34,232 bases of DNA from Paramacrobiotus richtersi (GCA_034698045.1 JAQGAU010000214.1:1-34232), one strand, 5' to 3'. Shown: positions 24,097 through 34,186, counted from the stretch's first letter. Numbers and translations: made by a program. The notes: generated by a model not told the origin, from the letters alone.

Positions 24097-24379
24097 GGTC
24101 AGTTGGATTCTGGTCCGTGTCTAAGAGAATCCTCTTGTCGAAGGCACTGGAGCCCTATTTACTGGTATACTTCACTGCTGGCTATATCGTACTCTTCATA
24201 TCTCCTAAAGATCATTAGATCAAGAACTTCGACGTTTGCAGTCTTTTAGTGTAATTACACACTGATAGTTACTGATAACCAACTAGACTCGGACTGGACC
24301 ATTCGGAAAGCACAGTCAAGCAGCTGAAAACCGAAAGAAGATGTGGGTAACCAATAACCGTGACAATTTCTATGAGAAT

Positions 24380-24460
24380 AATCGATCGATCGTAAAGGAA
24401 ACTGTTCATGTCAGACAGTGCTGCAGTGTCCAGCATGCGCATGCTGACCAGCTGCCAGCG
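24380..24460 (-). promoter_or_regulatory. Conserved upstream block of HECT copy B
   Basis: Same block as upstream of copies A and C: AATCGATCGATCG, then a GTGCTGCAGTGTCCAGCAT-type stretch and GACCAGCTG, about 285-365 bases before the start codon. With copy C the similarity continues to about 24620 (TTTGTGCCA-ATAC, GATGTATC, GTGCAGTG). Confidence 0.5.
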
Positions 24461-24619
24461 GGTATTTTTCTGGTCGATACAGTTAGGACATGAGTACATG
24501 GTCGTGGTCACATGGTCGATACATGTAATGGTGTCATTATTGATCTATTTTTGTGCCAGATACAATACCAGGCTGGTCCATATTGATGTATCTGAACAAG
24601 AGCATAAGTGCGGGGTGCA

Positions 24620-25783
24620 GTGATCTGTTACTGCCTCCATTGTAACGGTAGATTGAAATTACCGTACTTTGCACGAAAGCGATGTCTGTCTGTCTATACC
24701 ATCTGAATTGTGTGTATTAGTACGTTACATTCTTAGATTGTTCTTCGGATTGTGCGATTGTGGATGGGTACGGATTGTTTCCCGAATGTCGCTGATTCGC
24801 CACGTCCACAATCCGACTCCTCCCTCAATCCAATTATCAGACTAGCCAAGAATCACAAAATTTCGTGATTCTTTGCACAATCCGCACACAATCGCTACGT
24901 ATACACTCTTCGCAACAGAGATCAGAAAAGTTTGCAAATGTTATTGGACATAAATAAACTAAATAAACTGTTTCCTTGCTGTTTATCAGTCATAATTTAT
25001 TGTTGTCTACATATTTTGCCTGTGATTTTGCTTCAGCAACCAAACTTTATCAGACTAATTCAACAGTCTGTCAAAACATTTCAGAATCATTTCTCTGTAC
25101 AGTAACATGAAAAATTTTAAAACTGGACCACAGAGTCGGGAGAACTACGTCAATGGTCGTGCTAAAAGTTTTCACGACCACGTTTTGGGCATAAATTCTC
25201 GTGTTGCTATAACCAGTTCGAAGTTTTTGTGCGTTGCTTTATAGCAGAATTATTTTGGTATGTTTTAACTTTTAAGGGAGTATTAAGTAAATCAAATAAA
25301 TCTAATGACGTTTTATTGGTAAAATCTACACTGTAATCATCGTCCACATTTTTTGTTTACTACGATATATCTGTAAAGATGATTTGTTGTCTTGAGTTTA
25401 TTTCAGTTGTATGGAGTTCCTATAATAAATCCTATTGTAAGTCAGGCTCGTATTTGAGTTCACATTTTAACCGTGACTATGCAGAATCAAAATAAAGATT
25501 TACAGGAATACGCGATACGCGTCAGGAAACAGGCGACTGCAGGAACCTGCAGAGCTGAAAACATTTTTTCGAAGACATTACGGGGCATCCTCAGTCTTCG
25601 ATTCTTTGCATGCACAACTGTGTGACGCCATTGGCTGTAACATTTATGCCCACAATCGAACCAACCGACAATCCGGACATAACAATCAAAGAATGTAACG
25701 TACTATTAACTGAGCCGATTTCGAAGAACAATACAAGCCAAATAAAGCAAAAGCAAAGTACGGCTGTATTAGAAAGGCACCCC
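24620..25783. other. Intergenic region without recognised gene
   Basis: No coding region or RNA gene recognised on either strand. It contains an inverted-repeat-rich segment at 24747-24897 and is otherwise AT-rich. Confidence 0.5.
24747..24897. repeat. Inverted-repeat-rich segment, possible small MITE
   Basis: GCGATTGTGGATGGGTACGG at the left is partly complementary to CCGCACACAATCGC at the right end. Inside it, TCCACAATCCG pairs with part of the left arm, and AAGAATCAC/GTGATTCTT forms a perfect 9-bp hairpin. Together about 150 bases can fold back. No target-site duplication was identified. Confidence 0.4.
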
Positions 25784-26360
25784 GACAATTCGTACCAATG
25801 GACATTTCGTACCAGGTGACAATTCGTACCAATGGACATTTCGTACCAAGTGACAATTCGTACCAATAAGCATTTCGTACCCAGTGACAATTAAGAATTC
25901 GTATCAAACAACAGTTCACACCGAATAAAAAATCCTTTCCGTAACAAATAATAATTCGGCAACAATTCGTACCAAATAACAATTCGTACCAAATACCGAT
26001 TAGTTTCAAACAGCAGCTCGCACCCAGTGACAGCTCGTACTAATTATCAGTTCATATCAAACAGAATTTCGCACCAAATAAAAATTCGCTTCCGTAACAA
26101 ATAATACTTTGGTAACAGTTCGTATCAAACAATAATCCGTACTCGTACCAAATAACGATTAGTTCCAAATAACTGGTCGCACCCACGAATAATTCGTACC
26201 CAGTGACAACTCGTATTAATTAACATTTCATATAACACAACACTGCGCACCGAATTAGAACTCGTATCCATGACAAATAATAATTCGGTAACAATTCGTA
26301 TAAAATGACAATTTGTACCAGATAACGATTCGTTCCAAATAACAGTTCGTATCACATGTA
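25784..26360 (+). repeat. 17-bp tandem repeat array, forward orientation
   Basis: About 34 imperfect copies of a unit close to AATTCGTACCAAATGAC. The left 100 bases are the most regular. Further right the units are diverged and fall into a higher-order pattern marked by GACAAATAATAATTCGG-type stretches near 25940, 26095 and 26270. Long minus-strand frames here, repeating WYELSLGTKC-like peptides, arise because the unit has no stop in that direction. The same unit occurs inverted at 27926-28039. Confidence 0.9.
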
Positions 26361-26467
26361 ATGCTGTGATAACATATACCAGTTGTTGGACCATAAAATT
26401 TATAGGTGAAGTAGATGCAGTATTTTGTGTCTGTAGTGAATTCGGTTTAAAGTAATATCAAGCCAGT

Positions 26468-26510
26468 CTTACATTACGATGTTCTACAGTTTAGAAGATC
26501 GTAATGTAAG
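26468..26510. repeat. Perfect 13-bp inverted repeat (hairpin)
   Basis: CTTACATTACGAT at 26468-26480 and its exact complement at 26498-26510, with a 17-base spacer. It lies between the two oppositely oriented 17-bp repeat arrays. Confidence 0.85.
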
Positions 26511-27925
26511 GCGAACGTGATATCATTTTACATGTTACACTTGAACAAACTGCTATAACGATTGCGTAATTATCATAAAAGACGTTGCAAAAAATAAATA
26601 TTCCTGTTAACAAACAAATGATTCTTTACAAGGCTGGGAAGGTTTTCGCAGTGTCAGAATCCGTTAGGGTTCGCTGTTCCAAGCTGAGACAATACAGAGA
26701 ACATATACGCCAAGTTGAAACACCTCGGGAGATCTTCGCTAGAACGTTTCCTGTTGCAAATATTTGGTTTCTTTGTTCTGTAAACTTGTTTAGCTACTAT
26801 TAAGATGCAGTTTGATACCAACAAACTTGGGATTGGAGATAACCGGACGGGGCAGGGAACCTCGCGCAAGAAACACCGGCGACTGATTTCAAAACAAGAA
26901 TTTTTCCTTCTTAATAGCGCTAGAAATATCCAAATCAGTATAGTCTTGCATTATCATTTTTTATTTCAACGATAAATCAAAAGGTTAATGATACCAAGAA
27001 AAAAGCTGGCGTAATTTGAAAATAATTTTTTGAAAGTGTTCGAAAAAATCTCTGACCGGGTTCGGGCGACTGTTTCCTTGACCCTACTGTACAGCAGCTT
27101 TTCATGAATTATTGATTTATTTAGGAAACTTACTTAAACTCATTTAGAACTTTCAACTAACTATGCCTGGAAGCTGAAAAGTCAGCGAAAGCAACTAGGG
27201 GCTTGGCGAGCCCTAGAAGAACCCTCCGGTGGTTCTAGAAGAGTCCCGCTTCCCTTCGAAGTGCCATAACGAGCGAGACCGGCGTTCGAATAACTGGTAG
27301 ATAAGAGAATCACATGAAGGGATACCTCAGCCAAAGTTTCTGCATTGGCCGGAGCCGGTTCCCAAACAGAGCGGTTTTTCACACATTATTGTTCGCTAAC
27401 GATCGTAGGGAAACTAGTGCTTCGCGGCAACATGCATTTGCTGGTGTTGGTAGTTCGAAATTTCACTATAATTTGCAGCTCTCGCCCATCGTGATCAAAT
27501 TAATCTAGTACAAAGCCAATAAAAGGGACTTCATGACAAAGATGTAGGTAAAGAGGTAAAAATATTCAACGGCTGGTTGTCTGTAGGAAGTTGAAAAACG
27601 TGTTTCGACTTGGCGTGTACGCCCTCTGTAAAGTGCAAGTTAAACTAAATAAAACGATAAGAAAAAAAAATACAAGAGAAACACAGTACAGCTCAAAATA
27701 AGCAGAAACACAGTCTAAACAGTGAATAAAGTCATAAGTACCTATAGCCAAGTCGGCGATAGGAATCAACTATTAAGCAGATTGAAACATTGGTATGTAT
27801 ATGTATTAAAATCCCGTCGGGTATTTGTATATGAATACTGTATGTACTAAAAATATGTATTACGATTAACATATAATGTTATTTTACAAATATAAACTAC
27901 ATTACTAGTTATTAGTATCGCTTCG
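26511..27925. other. Interior between the two 17-bp repeat arrays; no gene recognised
   Basis: Frames of at most about 76 codons, none resembling a transposase, reverse transcriptase or cellular protein. A cluster of GAA/TTC palindromes lies at 27213-27262. Confidence 0.45.
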
Positions 27926-28039
27926 TACGAATTGTCCCTTGATACGAATTGTGATTTGGTACGAATTGTCATTTGGTACGAATTGTCACTTGGTACGAAT
28001 TGTCACTTGGTACGAAATGTCCCTTGGTACGAATTGTCC
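27926..28039 (-). repeat. 17-bp tandem repeat array, inverted orientation
   Basis: Seven copies of TACGAATTGTCACTTGG at exact 17-base steps (27926, 27943, 27960, 27977, 27994, 28011, 28028), few mismatches. This is the reverse complement of the unit at 25784-26360, and it is more uniform, so this copy is younger or recently homogenised. Confidence 0.92.
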
Positions 28040-28119
28040 GGACGCGATTTTTCTAGGCATGCTGGTTGCCGGTTGGTAAAGAGAAATTGTTGTATTCCCC
28101 TGAATTTTCAGGCACAGAT

Positions 28120-28164
28120 CAAGAGCATATTGATTGTCACATTGTGACAATGAATATGCTCTTG
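28120..28164. repeat. 45-nt near-perfect palindrome overlapping short direct repeats
   Basis: Two 22-base arms (28120-28141 and 28143-28164) are complementary at 21 of 22 positions with a single central base. The 9-mer GCACAGATC occurs directly at both ends (28112-28120 and 28164-28172), each copy sharing one base with the palindrome, like a target-site duplication. Confidence 0.85.
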
Positions 28165-28432
28165 CACAGATCTCCTGGGCTGTGCTGCCAGTCTTGATTT
28201 GGTACAAGAGGAACAATTCTCCTCTGCGTCATGATTATGGTTCGCCTGGCTGTCAGATAAAGTTTGCACCTACCTTTGCCAGTAATCGGTCACGCTCATA
28301 TTCTCTGTGGGTTGGTAAGGGTAATTCCAACAGGATCAACCAAATGCACCTCTTCCAATACTAATGGCTCATGGGAATTTAGGGCGGCTACGCCGGCTAG
28401 TATACATATAACTTTTATTGCTGATCATGAGA

Positions 28433-30030
28433 AGACGGTACGTCACGAACAGGTACAACACTCTCCGAGAATGACACGAAAACGAAGACTGTGCTCCAGA
28501 TGTCGCCATTTCTGTGCAGAATTTAGGCACCGGAAGCGTTCCTGTGTAAAAATACCATAATCATGCCGAGCAGAAAAAAATACAAAAATTTAGCATGTCG
28601 AGCAAAAACAGCATAACTATGCGCACCTTTGCCTACATCAGGAAATGTGCAGCTACCAATCGAAAGCTGCAATAACCGAGAGCGTCGTTCGGTGTCCAGT
28701 GCGTGGACAAACTGTTGGAAGAGATGTGATTAGATAGGAATGCAACAGATACTAATTTGTGTCTTTACCCGCACTTGCTTGCTTGTTGGCACAGTCTTTG
28801 TAGACGGTATGGCGTTGCCATGTATCAAATATTTTATTATATAAGGCGAACAAAAGCTGTGCGCACCTTTATACCTTCTGTTGGGTAACATGCAGTAACA
28901 GAGAGCGTCTTCCGTTGTCCAGGGCCGTAACAGACTGTACTTGTAGGAAGAGTCATGTGGTTAACAACACAGCGTATTTGTGCGCATTCTTTATTTTAGC
29001 TAAGAATAAAGAATAAGAAAACATCTTTCATCTCCTTGGAAGAATCTACTGTCTCATTTATGCACAGTCAAGAACTTACCATATTTAAATATAAGAGTTT
29101 AGATATAGTAAGTTCTTGGCACAGTCCGTTCCCTCGTTGAATCTCTACACTTATCTGCTGACGAAGGAACTCCATCTACCGAGGATTTCCGTTGTTTTCT
29201 CGAATTCTGCGCCCTAAAGCCTTGGCCCTTGAGAGACGCTTTGACGCCTGCGTGCCGCCTCTGTCGAAGCCTGGTGGTTCGCGTATTGCCGAGATATTTG
29301 CCGAAATGAAAGGTCAACGAACTTCTTCATTCAATTCCGAGTGTCTCGGATGGTGGCCTTTGCTACGATTACAGCTAACAAAAGTCGACTTGCATCTGCA
29401 CCGATGCTCTTTACAAATCTCTGCCCCCAGTCGGAGAGCAACTGCAATTCTCCAGTGAGAGTCCTCCAGGAGGTGTCCAGAAGTAGAGACGGACAACGCC
29501 GAAAACCAGGCACGAGACTCAGGTAAGGATGCCGCTTACAGAAGTGAAGAGGCAATAGCGTCAACGGTCTCCTTCCTTCTGGCCAGGATTCCGGTATACT
29601 GCGCATTTGTTCACACCGATTGAAATCTTTGATGTTCGAGCGGAGAAATTTCTATGCCGGTTCGGTCACTGAGAGTTGGCGCGAACACGTGGCAAGACTG
29701 TGCGAACCCAAACTTCATAGATGCAGACCGGTACGCTATATTAGGCTCGAAATTGCGTTGATGTTTGATGGCCGATTAGACATATGTGGGAAGGTTCCGA
29801 GTCAAACAACGCCATGCAATAAGTGTCGCTAACCTGTTGAAGAGCCGGGTTTCCGTTAAGAAGTGGTGCTAAGCGTATGTTTCCGCATGGGATCCCAACT
29901 CGTACTATGCGTTTTTGTGATCAACGCAACAGATTCAACCCTTCAAAGCTTCATGCGATTGACCATCAAACTGAGAGATCAACTCGAATTTTCTTGTAAT
30001 CACGCAGCTGTTGCAAAACAGCTAGTCCTA
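28433..30030 (-). pseudogene. WW-HECT relic, copy D (scrambled, decayed)
   Basis: Minus-strand remnants, 5' to 3': a WW exon at about 30030-29834 with several stops but a preserved GTTAGC donor; a partial exon-6-like piece at about 28936-28867; an exon-5 piece at about 28826-28769 lacking its WFW end; a second, still open exon 6 at 28711-28627 (FVHALDTERRSRLLQ); and an exon 7 start at 28541 with a GTGTTCCTG-side acceptor, truncated near 28433. Exons 2, 3 and 4 are missing. Two exon-6 pieces, one before exon 5, mean that at least two units contributed. The C-lobe text SSFSCHSRRVLYL matches copy A, so D is closest to A. It is not expected to encode protein. Confidence 0.75.
28946..29830. other. 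Unidentified sequence inside HECT relic D
   Basis: About 890 bases separate the WW exon remnant from the HECT remnants. The stretch nearest the WW exon, about 29790-29830, resembles intron 1 of copy C. The stretch 29120-29610 is GC-richer and has overlapping frames on both strands (up to 91 codons, minus strand) without any domain I recognise. It may be an inserted element. The 11-bp inverted repeat CAAGAACTTAC/GTAAGTTCTTG lies at 29069-29079 and 29108-29118. Confidence 0.35.
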
Positions 30031-30411
30031 CAACTTTCCCTACCCCTATAGTTTATACTGTAGTCTTTGTTTTGTGCACCAAAGCTTCGGGGAAGTAGTT
30101 CAAAGGTCACTCCTTTATGTATGTATTTGATTTGAGAACGAACAATGAGTTGAGCTGAACTCAGTTGGACTGACGGAACAATTCACGGACAGAATAAAGA
30201 GCAGGAAACAATATTAATTAACGGACAGTGACCATTAACGAACCACCCATCCGTCCGAGCACAGTGAGACAAGCTAAACTGCAACATCCCAAATCCACAT
30301 AGTGACGGCGCGTGATTCACGGCCCGTTACCCAGATGAAACAAATGTTCTGACCATTTAACGACACAAAAGAAATACCTTATAAAGAAAACTAATATTCA
30401 GCATGCGTACT
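30031..30411. other. Flank between relic D and HECT copy C
   Basis: No gene. The segment 30098-30190 resembles the 3' flanks of copies A and B (CAAAGGTCAC, then TTGGACTGACGGAACA), so it is probably the 3' flank of copy C, conserved in the duplication unit. Confidence 0.4.
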
Positions 30412-33400
30412 TCATTCGTACATCACTGTTTCCGTCCCTTCGATAAGTTCAGTGAGGTCTTCCACGAGCAGACGGTAAGTCTCATACGGTGCCAGATACA
30501 ACACTCTCTGAGGATTATTCGAAAACGAAGATTTCACTCCAGATTCAGCCATTTCGATGGAGAATGTGGGCAGCGGAAAGGTTCCTATTACATGATCCAC
30601 CGTTATATGGTGCTCGAGCAAAAGATGTACGAGCACATACGCTCACCTTTCCAGTCAGTAGGAAATGCGCAAATACCAACAGTAAACTGCAGCAGTCGAG
30701 AGCGTCGTTCGTTGTCCAGTGCCTTGACAAACTGTAGGTAGAGAGATGCGGTTAGAAAGACGGTACATCTGTACGTAACAGCAGTTGCCTTTAATACCCG
30801 CCAAAACCATTCGATCTGCTTGTTTGTTGCTGCGCAGTTTGTATACATGGTATGCCGTTGCCATGTACTAATGTCGATATTTTGCACACCGCACACTAGT
30901 AACTGCAAACAGTTGGCTATCATGAAAGTTATGATACTTAGTCTGCTTGCAAATGATCTGACCTGTAGATCGTACTGATTGAAGTAACGCAGCCACTGCT
31001 CGGGGATAACGTCGTTAAACCCTTCGAGCACTGCCTGCCATCGTTCTTCGACAACCTTTGAGCAATCACGATCTAAACCAAGGTCGATTTCGACTGTGCC
31101 TGGATTGTTTATCTTTGCTTTATCCGGATTAGATCCCTGGTTAAAACGATCCTTTATTTTGCTGAAGAAAGTGACCAACGATGTGCCCCAGGCCGTTCGC
31201 GGTTGCTTCTGACTGCAAGGATACGGAAATCTCTGCATCGTGACCCATTTTCACGACAAAGATATTATATCTGTACTGTACGTTCTAGAGCTTCCGTTGT
31301 CCATTTCCGAGTGAGGGGAGTTGGGATTTGTCAAACGACAAGTGTTTTCGGAAACACGCTCGCGCCTAAGCAGCCGTTTGAAGAACGTCAGAGTCGGTCC
31401 AAATTCAAGATCGACAGACTTTTTATGGTAAAGAATCTGTAATAAACAACTAAGTATCGAAACCAGTAGTTGCTCTGACTCCTGATAAAGAACGCAATCA
31501 TAGCAGACGGTCATGGACTGATGCAAGACTGGATCCAGTGATCCCATCGTACCATACGTGTCAATATATTTTTTACAAAATAAAACAGCTGTTCTGTACC
31601 GGATCGAAAGTAATTAACTTTACACATGCAGTACCTGAGGTACAGGTCATGTAGAATACCGCATGAGCATAGCACCTCATTATCTGGCATTTAAATTCAA
31701 AATGCGCAAATACCCGCCCATCGCGATATATGTTCCTGTCTAGATGAACCTTACCATAGCAGTGAAGCGACCAAGAAACTTGAAGCGCTTCAAGTGATCC
31801 GAATCCACCCAATGCCCAGAGAACAGTTCCCATCCACATTCATTCCCTTTGGCGTATTGAAAAATGCCATATCCCGGTTCGCAAAGCTCGCGAAACACCA
31901 AGCAAAACCATTCCCGCGCAACATCATCCAATTTGGGATTTGTATCGTCGTTATCCCGGAACGAGACAAGCAGCTCCTTTCGAAGCTCATACCCCGGAAT
32001 GCGCATGATTTGCTGATAAGATTCCGCCAACACTCTATGCTTCCTCTCGACACTGATCTCCAGTTTCCCAAACGTTAGATTAGACCGACAGTATGATCGA
32101 AAGTGGACCAGTTTGCAAACGATGGAAGTGCCGGCACCGGTGTTGCTGCATGGAGCCGTTTTCTCAGTGTTCACGACACTTTGCGTTTCAGGATGGTGCC
32201 GCTGGACTATCCGAGTGGACGGCTTAACGAATAAAGCAACATCGAGGGCCGGATCTTTCCAGATTATCCATCCCGATGGTAGAGGCTGTGATTCGTTCGA
32301 TTTGGTGGATTTGGCACGGTCCGCACGGAGCAATTCAGTTAGACTGCGGTATCGTTTTGGGTTTGTGTGGTGTTGCAGAAATCGGTGACGCTTTGTATGA
32401 TCAATGACGGGCACCCCATTATCCACTGTTATGTTCTAAAAACAGGAAAAGTTGTAAACTTTTGGTTCAATCTTGCGCGGATGTGCGTCCTGTAATTGTT
32501 TGAAACGGGGTAACTGTCCGTTGGATCACAGTCGAATACCTACTAGCGATCCTAGCCAGTATCGGTCATATACGTTAATCACTAGGCGGTCCTCATTATT
32601 CTGATTATTTCGCTGTGGCTAATCATATCTTTTATAATAATAAATAAATACAATTTATTTAGTGTAGCGGGAACTGCGTTGCTTGCACTGCGTTGTCAGC
32701 GCAGCTGGCCACTGACCAGTCATCCGGGTCACATCACTGTCAAGTGTAGTGAGGCCGCTGACCGTACTAGCAGCAAGTAGACCGCTGCAGATGGCAGTAA
32801 TCTCAAGAAATTTGTTGCACCATTTGTACGCAATTTTCGAGCGAGCCGACAAGCGGGCATCGAACGCGACCGAACACCAATGTGGATGATCGGACATACA
32901 CCATCCGACATTTGCAATCGAAGGGTTCAGAAGCAAACAACGCATTCAAGTATCGCTAACCTGTTGGAGTGCCGGATTTTCGAGTTGGTTTCCATGTTTA
33001 TCGATACAGTCTGTTGAGAAACACTCCCACGTGGTGCTAGTACTGAACCGCTGCTTTAACGCGGGATGCTGCCAACCTGCACGACGTTTATTGTTGTCAA
33101 GATAGTAGATACGGCCTTCAGGAGTCCGCTCTATTGACCATCCCGCTGGAAGTTGGAGTTCAGTTGTCTTGCGATCATTACGAACCCCCCGCACATAAGC
33201 TAATCCTTCTGGCCATTTCACAGGTGACGCGGGATGCTGCGAACTTGTAGTTCGCGTATTATGGTCCGCATAATAGATCCGGCCTTCAATAGTCCGTCGC
33301 ACTGACCATCCCGCTGGAAGTGCAGGCCGAATCTTCTTGCGATTATCACGAAGCTCCCGCCCATCAACTGATCCTTCTGGCAATTTCATAAGTGAAATCT

Positions 33401-33428
33401 TCGGTACAGGCTCCTTGATAGTAGACAT
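30412..33428 (-). CDS. WW-WW-HECT protein, copy C (intact; HECT catalytic Cys replaced by Pro)
   Basis: Minus-strand exons, 5' to 3': 33428-32961, 32435-31755, 31436-31282, 31212-30963, 30902-30798, 30731-30647, 30584-30412. They give 638 residues without internal stops. Exon 1 contains a duplicated WW module of about 56 residues. The first WW (37-66) has Ser63 instead of the second Trp. The second WW (93-122) is complete with W97 and W119. A third WW-like segment in exon 2 starts LPSGW at 208, but has Arg235 instead of the second Trp. The HECT domain spans about 295-638, with AREWFCLVFREL, FLGRFTAM, IEWFWR and RRSRLLQFTVG. The catalytic position in SNNPQRVLYLAPY is Pro606, with no Cys nearby. 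Intron phases are identical to A and B, and the C-lobe is closest to B. The start MSTI is chosen by homology with copy B; an in-frame ATG lies eight codons upstream (33452). Confidence 0.85.
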
Positions 33429-33751
33429 TCTGGTCACTTGGATTCTGGTCAATAGTTGGATAAAAGAATAAATTTTCTTCTTGTTTGGATCCGTGGTGCC
33501 GCTTTATCGGCAATTTCACCAGCTATGCCATTCCAATGATCCCAGAAATTAAAAATCTCGACTGGTGTCTGCCGCTTTAGTACAGACTTTCTGCATTCTG
33601 AAAAAGGCGAACTTTGGTGCATTAGATATGGTTTCTAAAAAGCCATGTGGACTCGGAATGGCGACTCACTGGCCCACTCGTAATATTCCCAGACAGTTGA
33701 ACAACAGTACGATCTCCGGGCTATCCTTTTAATTCTCCAGGCTCATAGAAA

Positions 33752-33820
33752 CAATCGATGGATCGATACGGAAATTGTCGAACGGTGCTGCAATGTCCAG
33801 CATTCACATGCGACCAGCTG
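33752..33820 (-). promoter_or_regulatory. Conserved upstream block of HECT copy C
   Basis: CAATCGATGGATCGAT, then GTCGAACGGTGCTGC, GTCCAGCAT and CGACCAGCTG: the same order as upstream of copies A and B, about 325-390 bases before the start codon. Weaker similarity with copy B continues to about 33930. Confidence 0.5.
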
Positions 33821-34118
33821 TTAACGAGTGCTCTGTCCTCAGTATGTTATCGATCTGTCTTTAGACTTTGTGCCAAATACGCTACTACTAAGCTTGGATG
33901 TATCAGATGAGGGCGGTGCGCAGTGCCATCCACCGTCCAGCCGCAGCCTTCTAGTCGGCTGTGATCTAGGCCGTCTAGCCGCGGTGTAATAATGGCAGAA
34001 GCTTCCTCCCTGGCGCTTCCAGCTGCGCGGCAGGTGTCTGTGCAGTGTGCACAAGTTTCATCGCTTCGAGCAAATAAAGCTACTACATGACACATCCAGC
34101 CAGCAGCATACGTACTCG

Positions 34119-34186
34119 TTCATTCTCGCAGTGAGAATGAATGGATATACAGTAATATACTTCGGAAAAAACGCGAGGCGTTTTTT
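34119..34186. repeat. Two adjacent short hairpins
   Basis: TTCATTCTC/GAGAATGAA with a 5-base loop at about 34119-34141, and AAAAAACGC/GCGTTTTTT with a GAG loop at 34166-34186. Both have perfect 9-bp arms. No function is known. Confidence 0.6.

Noticed and set aside
25784-26360. CRISPR-like repeat array
   Set aside because: The 17-bp units are contiguous without unique spacers, are imperfect, and lie in a spliced eukaryotic genome with no cas genes.
25591-26394. Minus-strand frames with repeating peptides such as WYELSLGTKC, suggestive of a repeat protein
   Set aside because: They come from the 17-bp tandem array, which has no stop in that direction and so cycles through three frames. Unit length is not a multiple of three and there is no flanking gene structure.
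7870-30110. Nine plus-strand AAGGTCA words, a nuclear-receptor half-site, more than I expected by rough estimate
   Set aside because: Three of them (16351, 20657, 30103) are duplicated copies in the 3' flanks of the HECT genes and others are scattered in introns. No dimer spacing or promoter association is seen.
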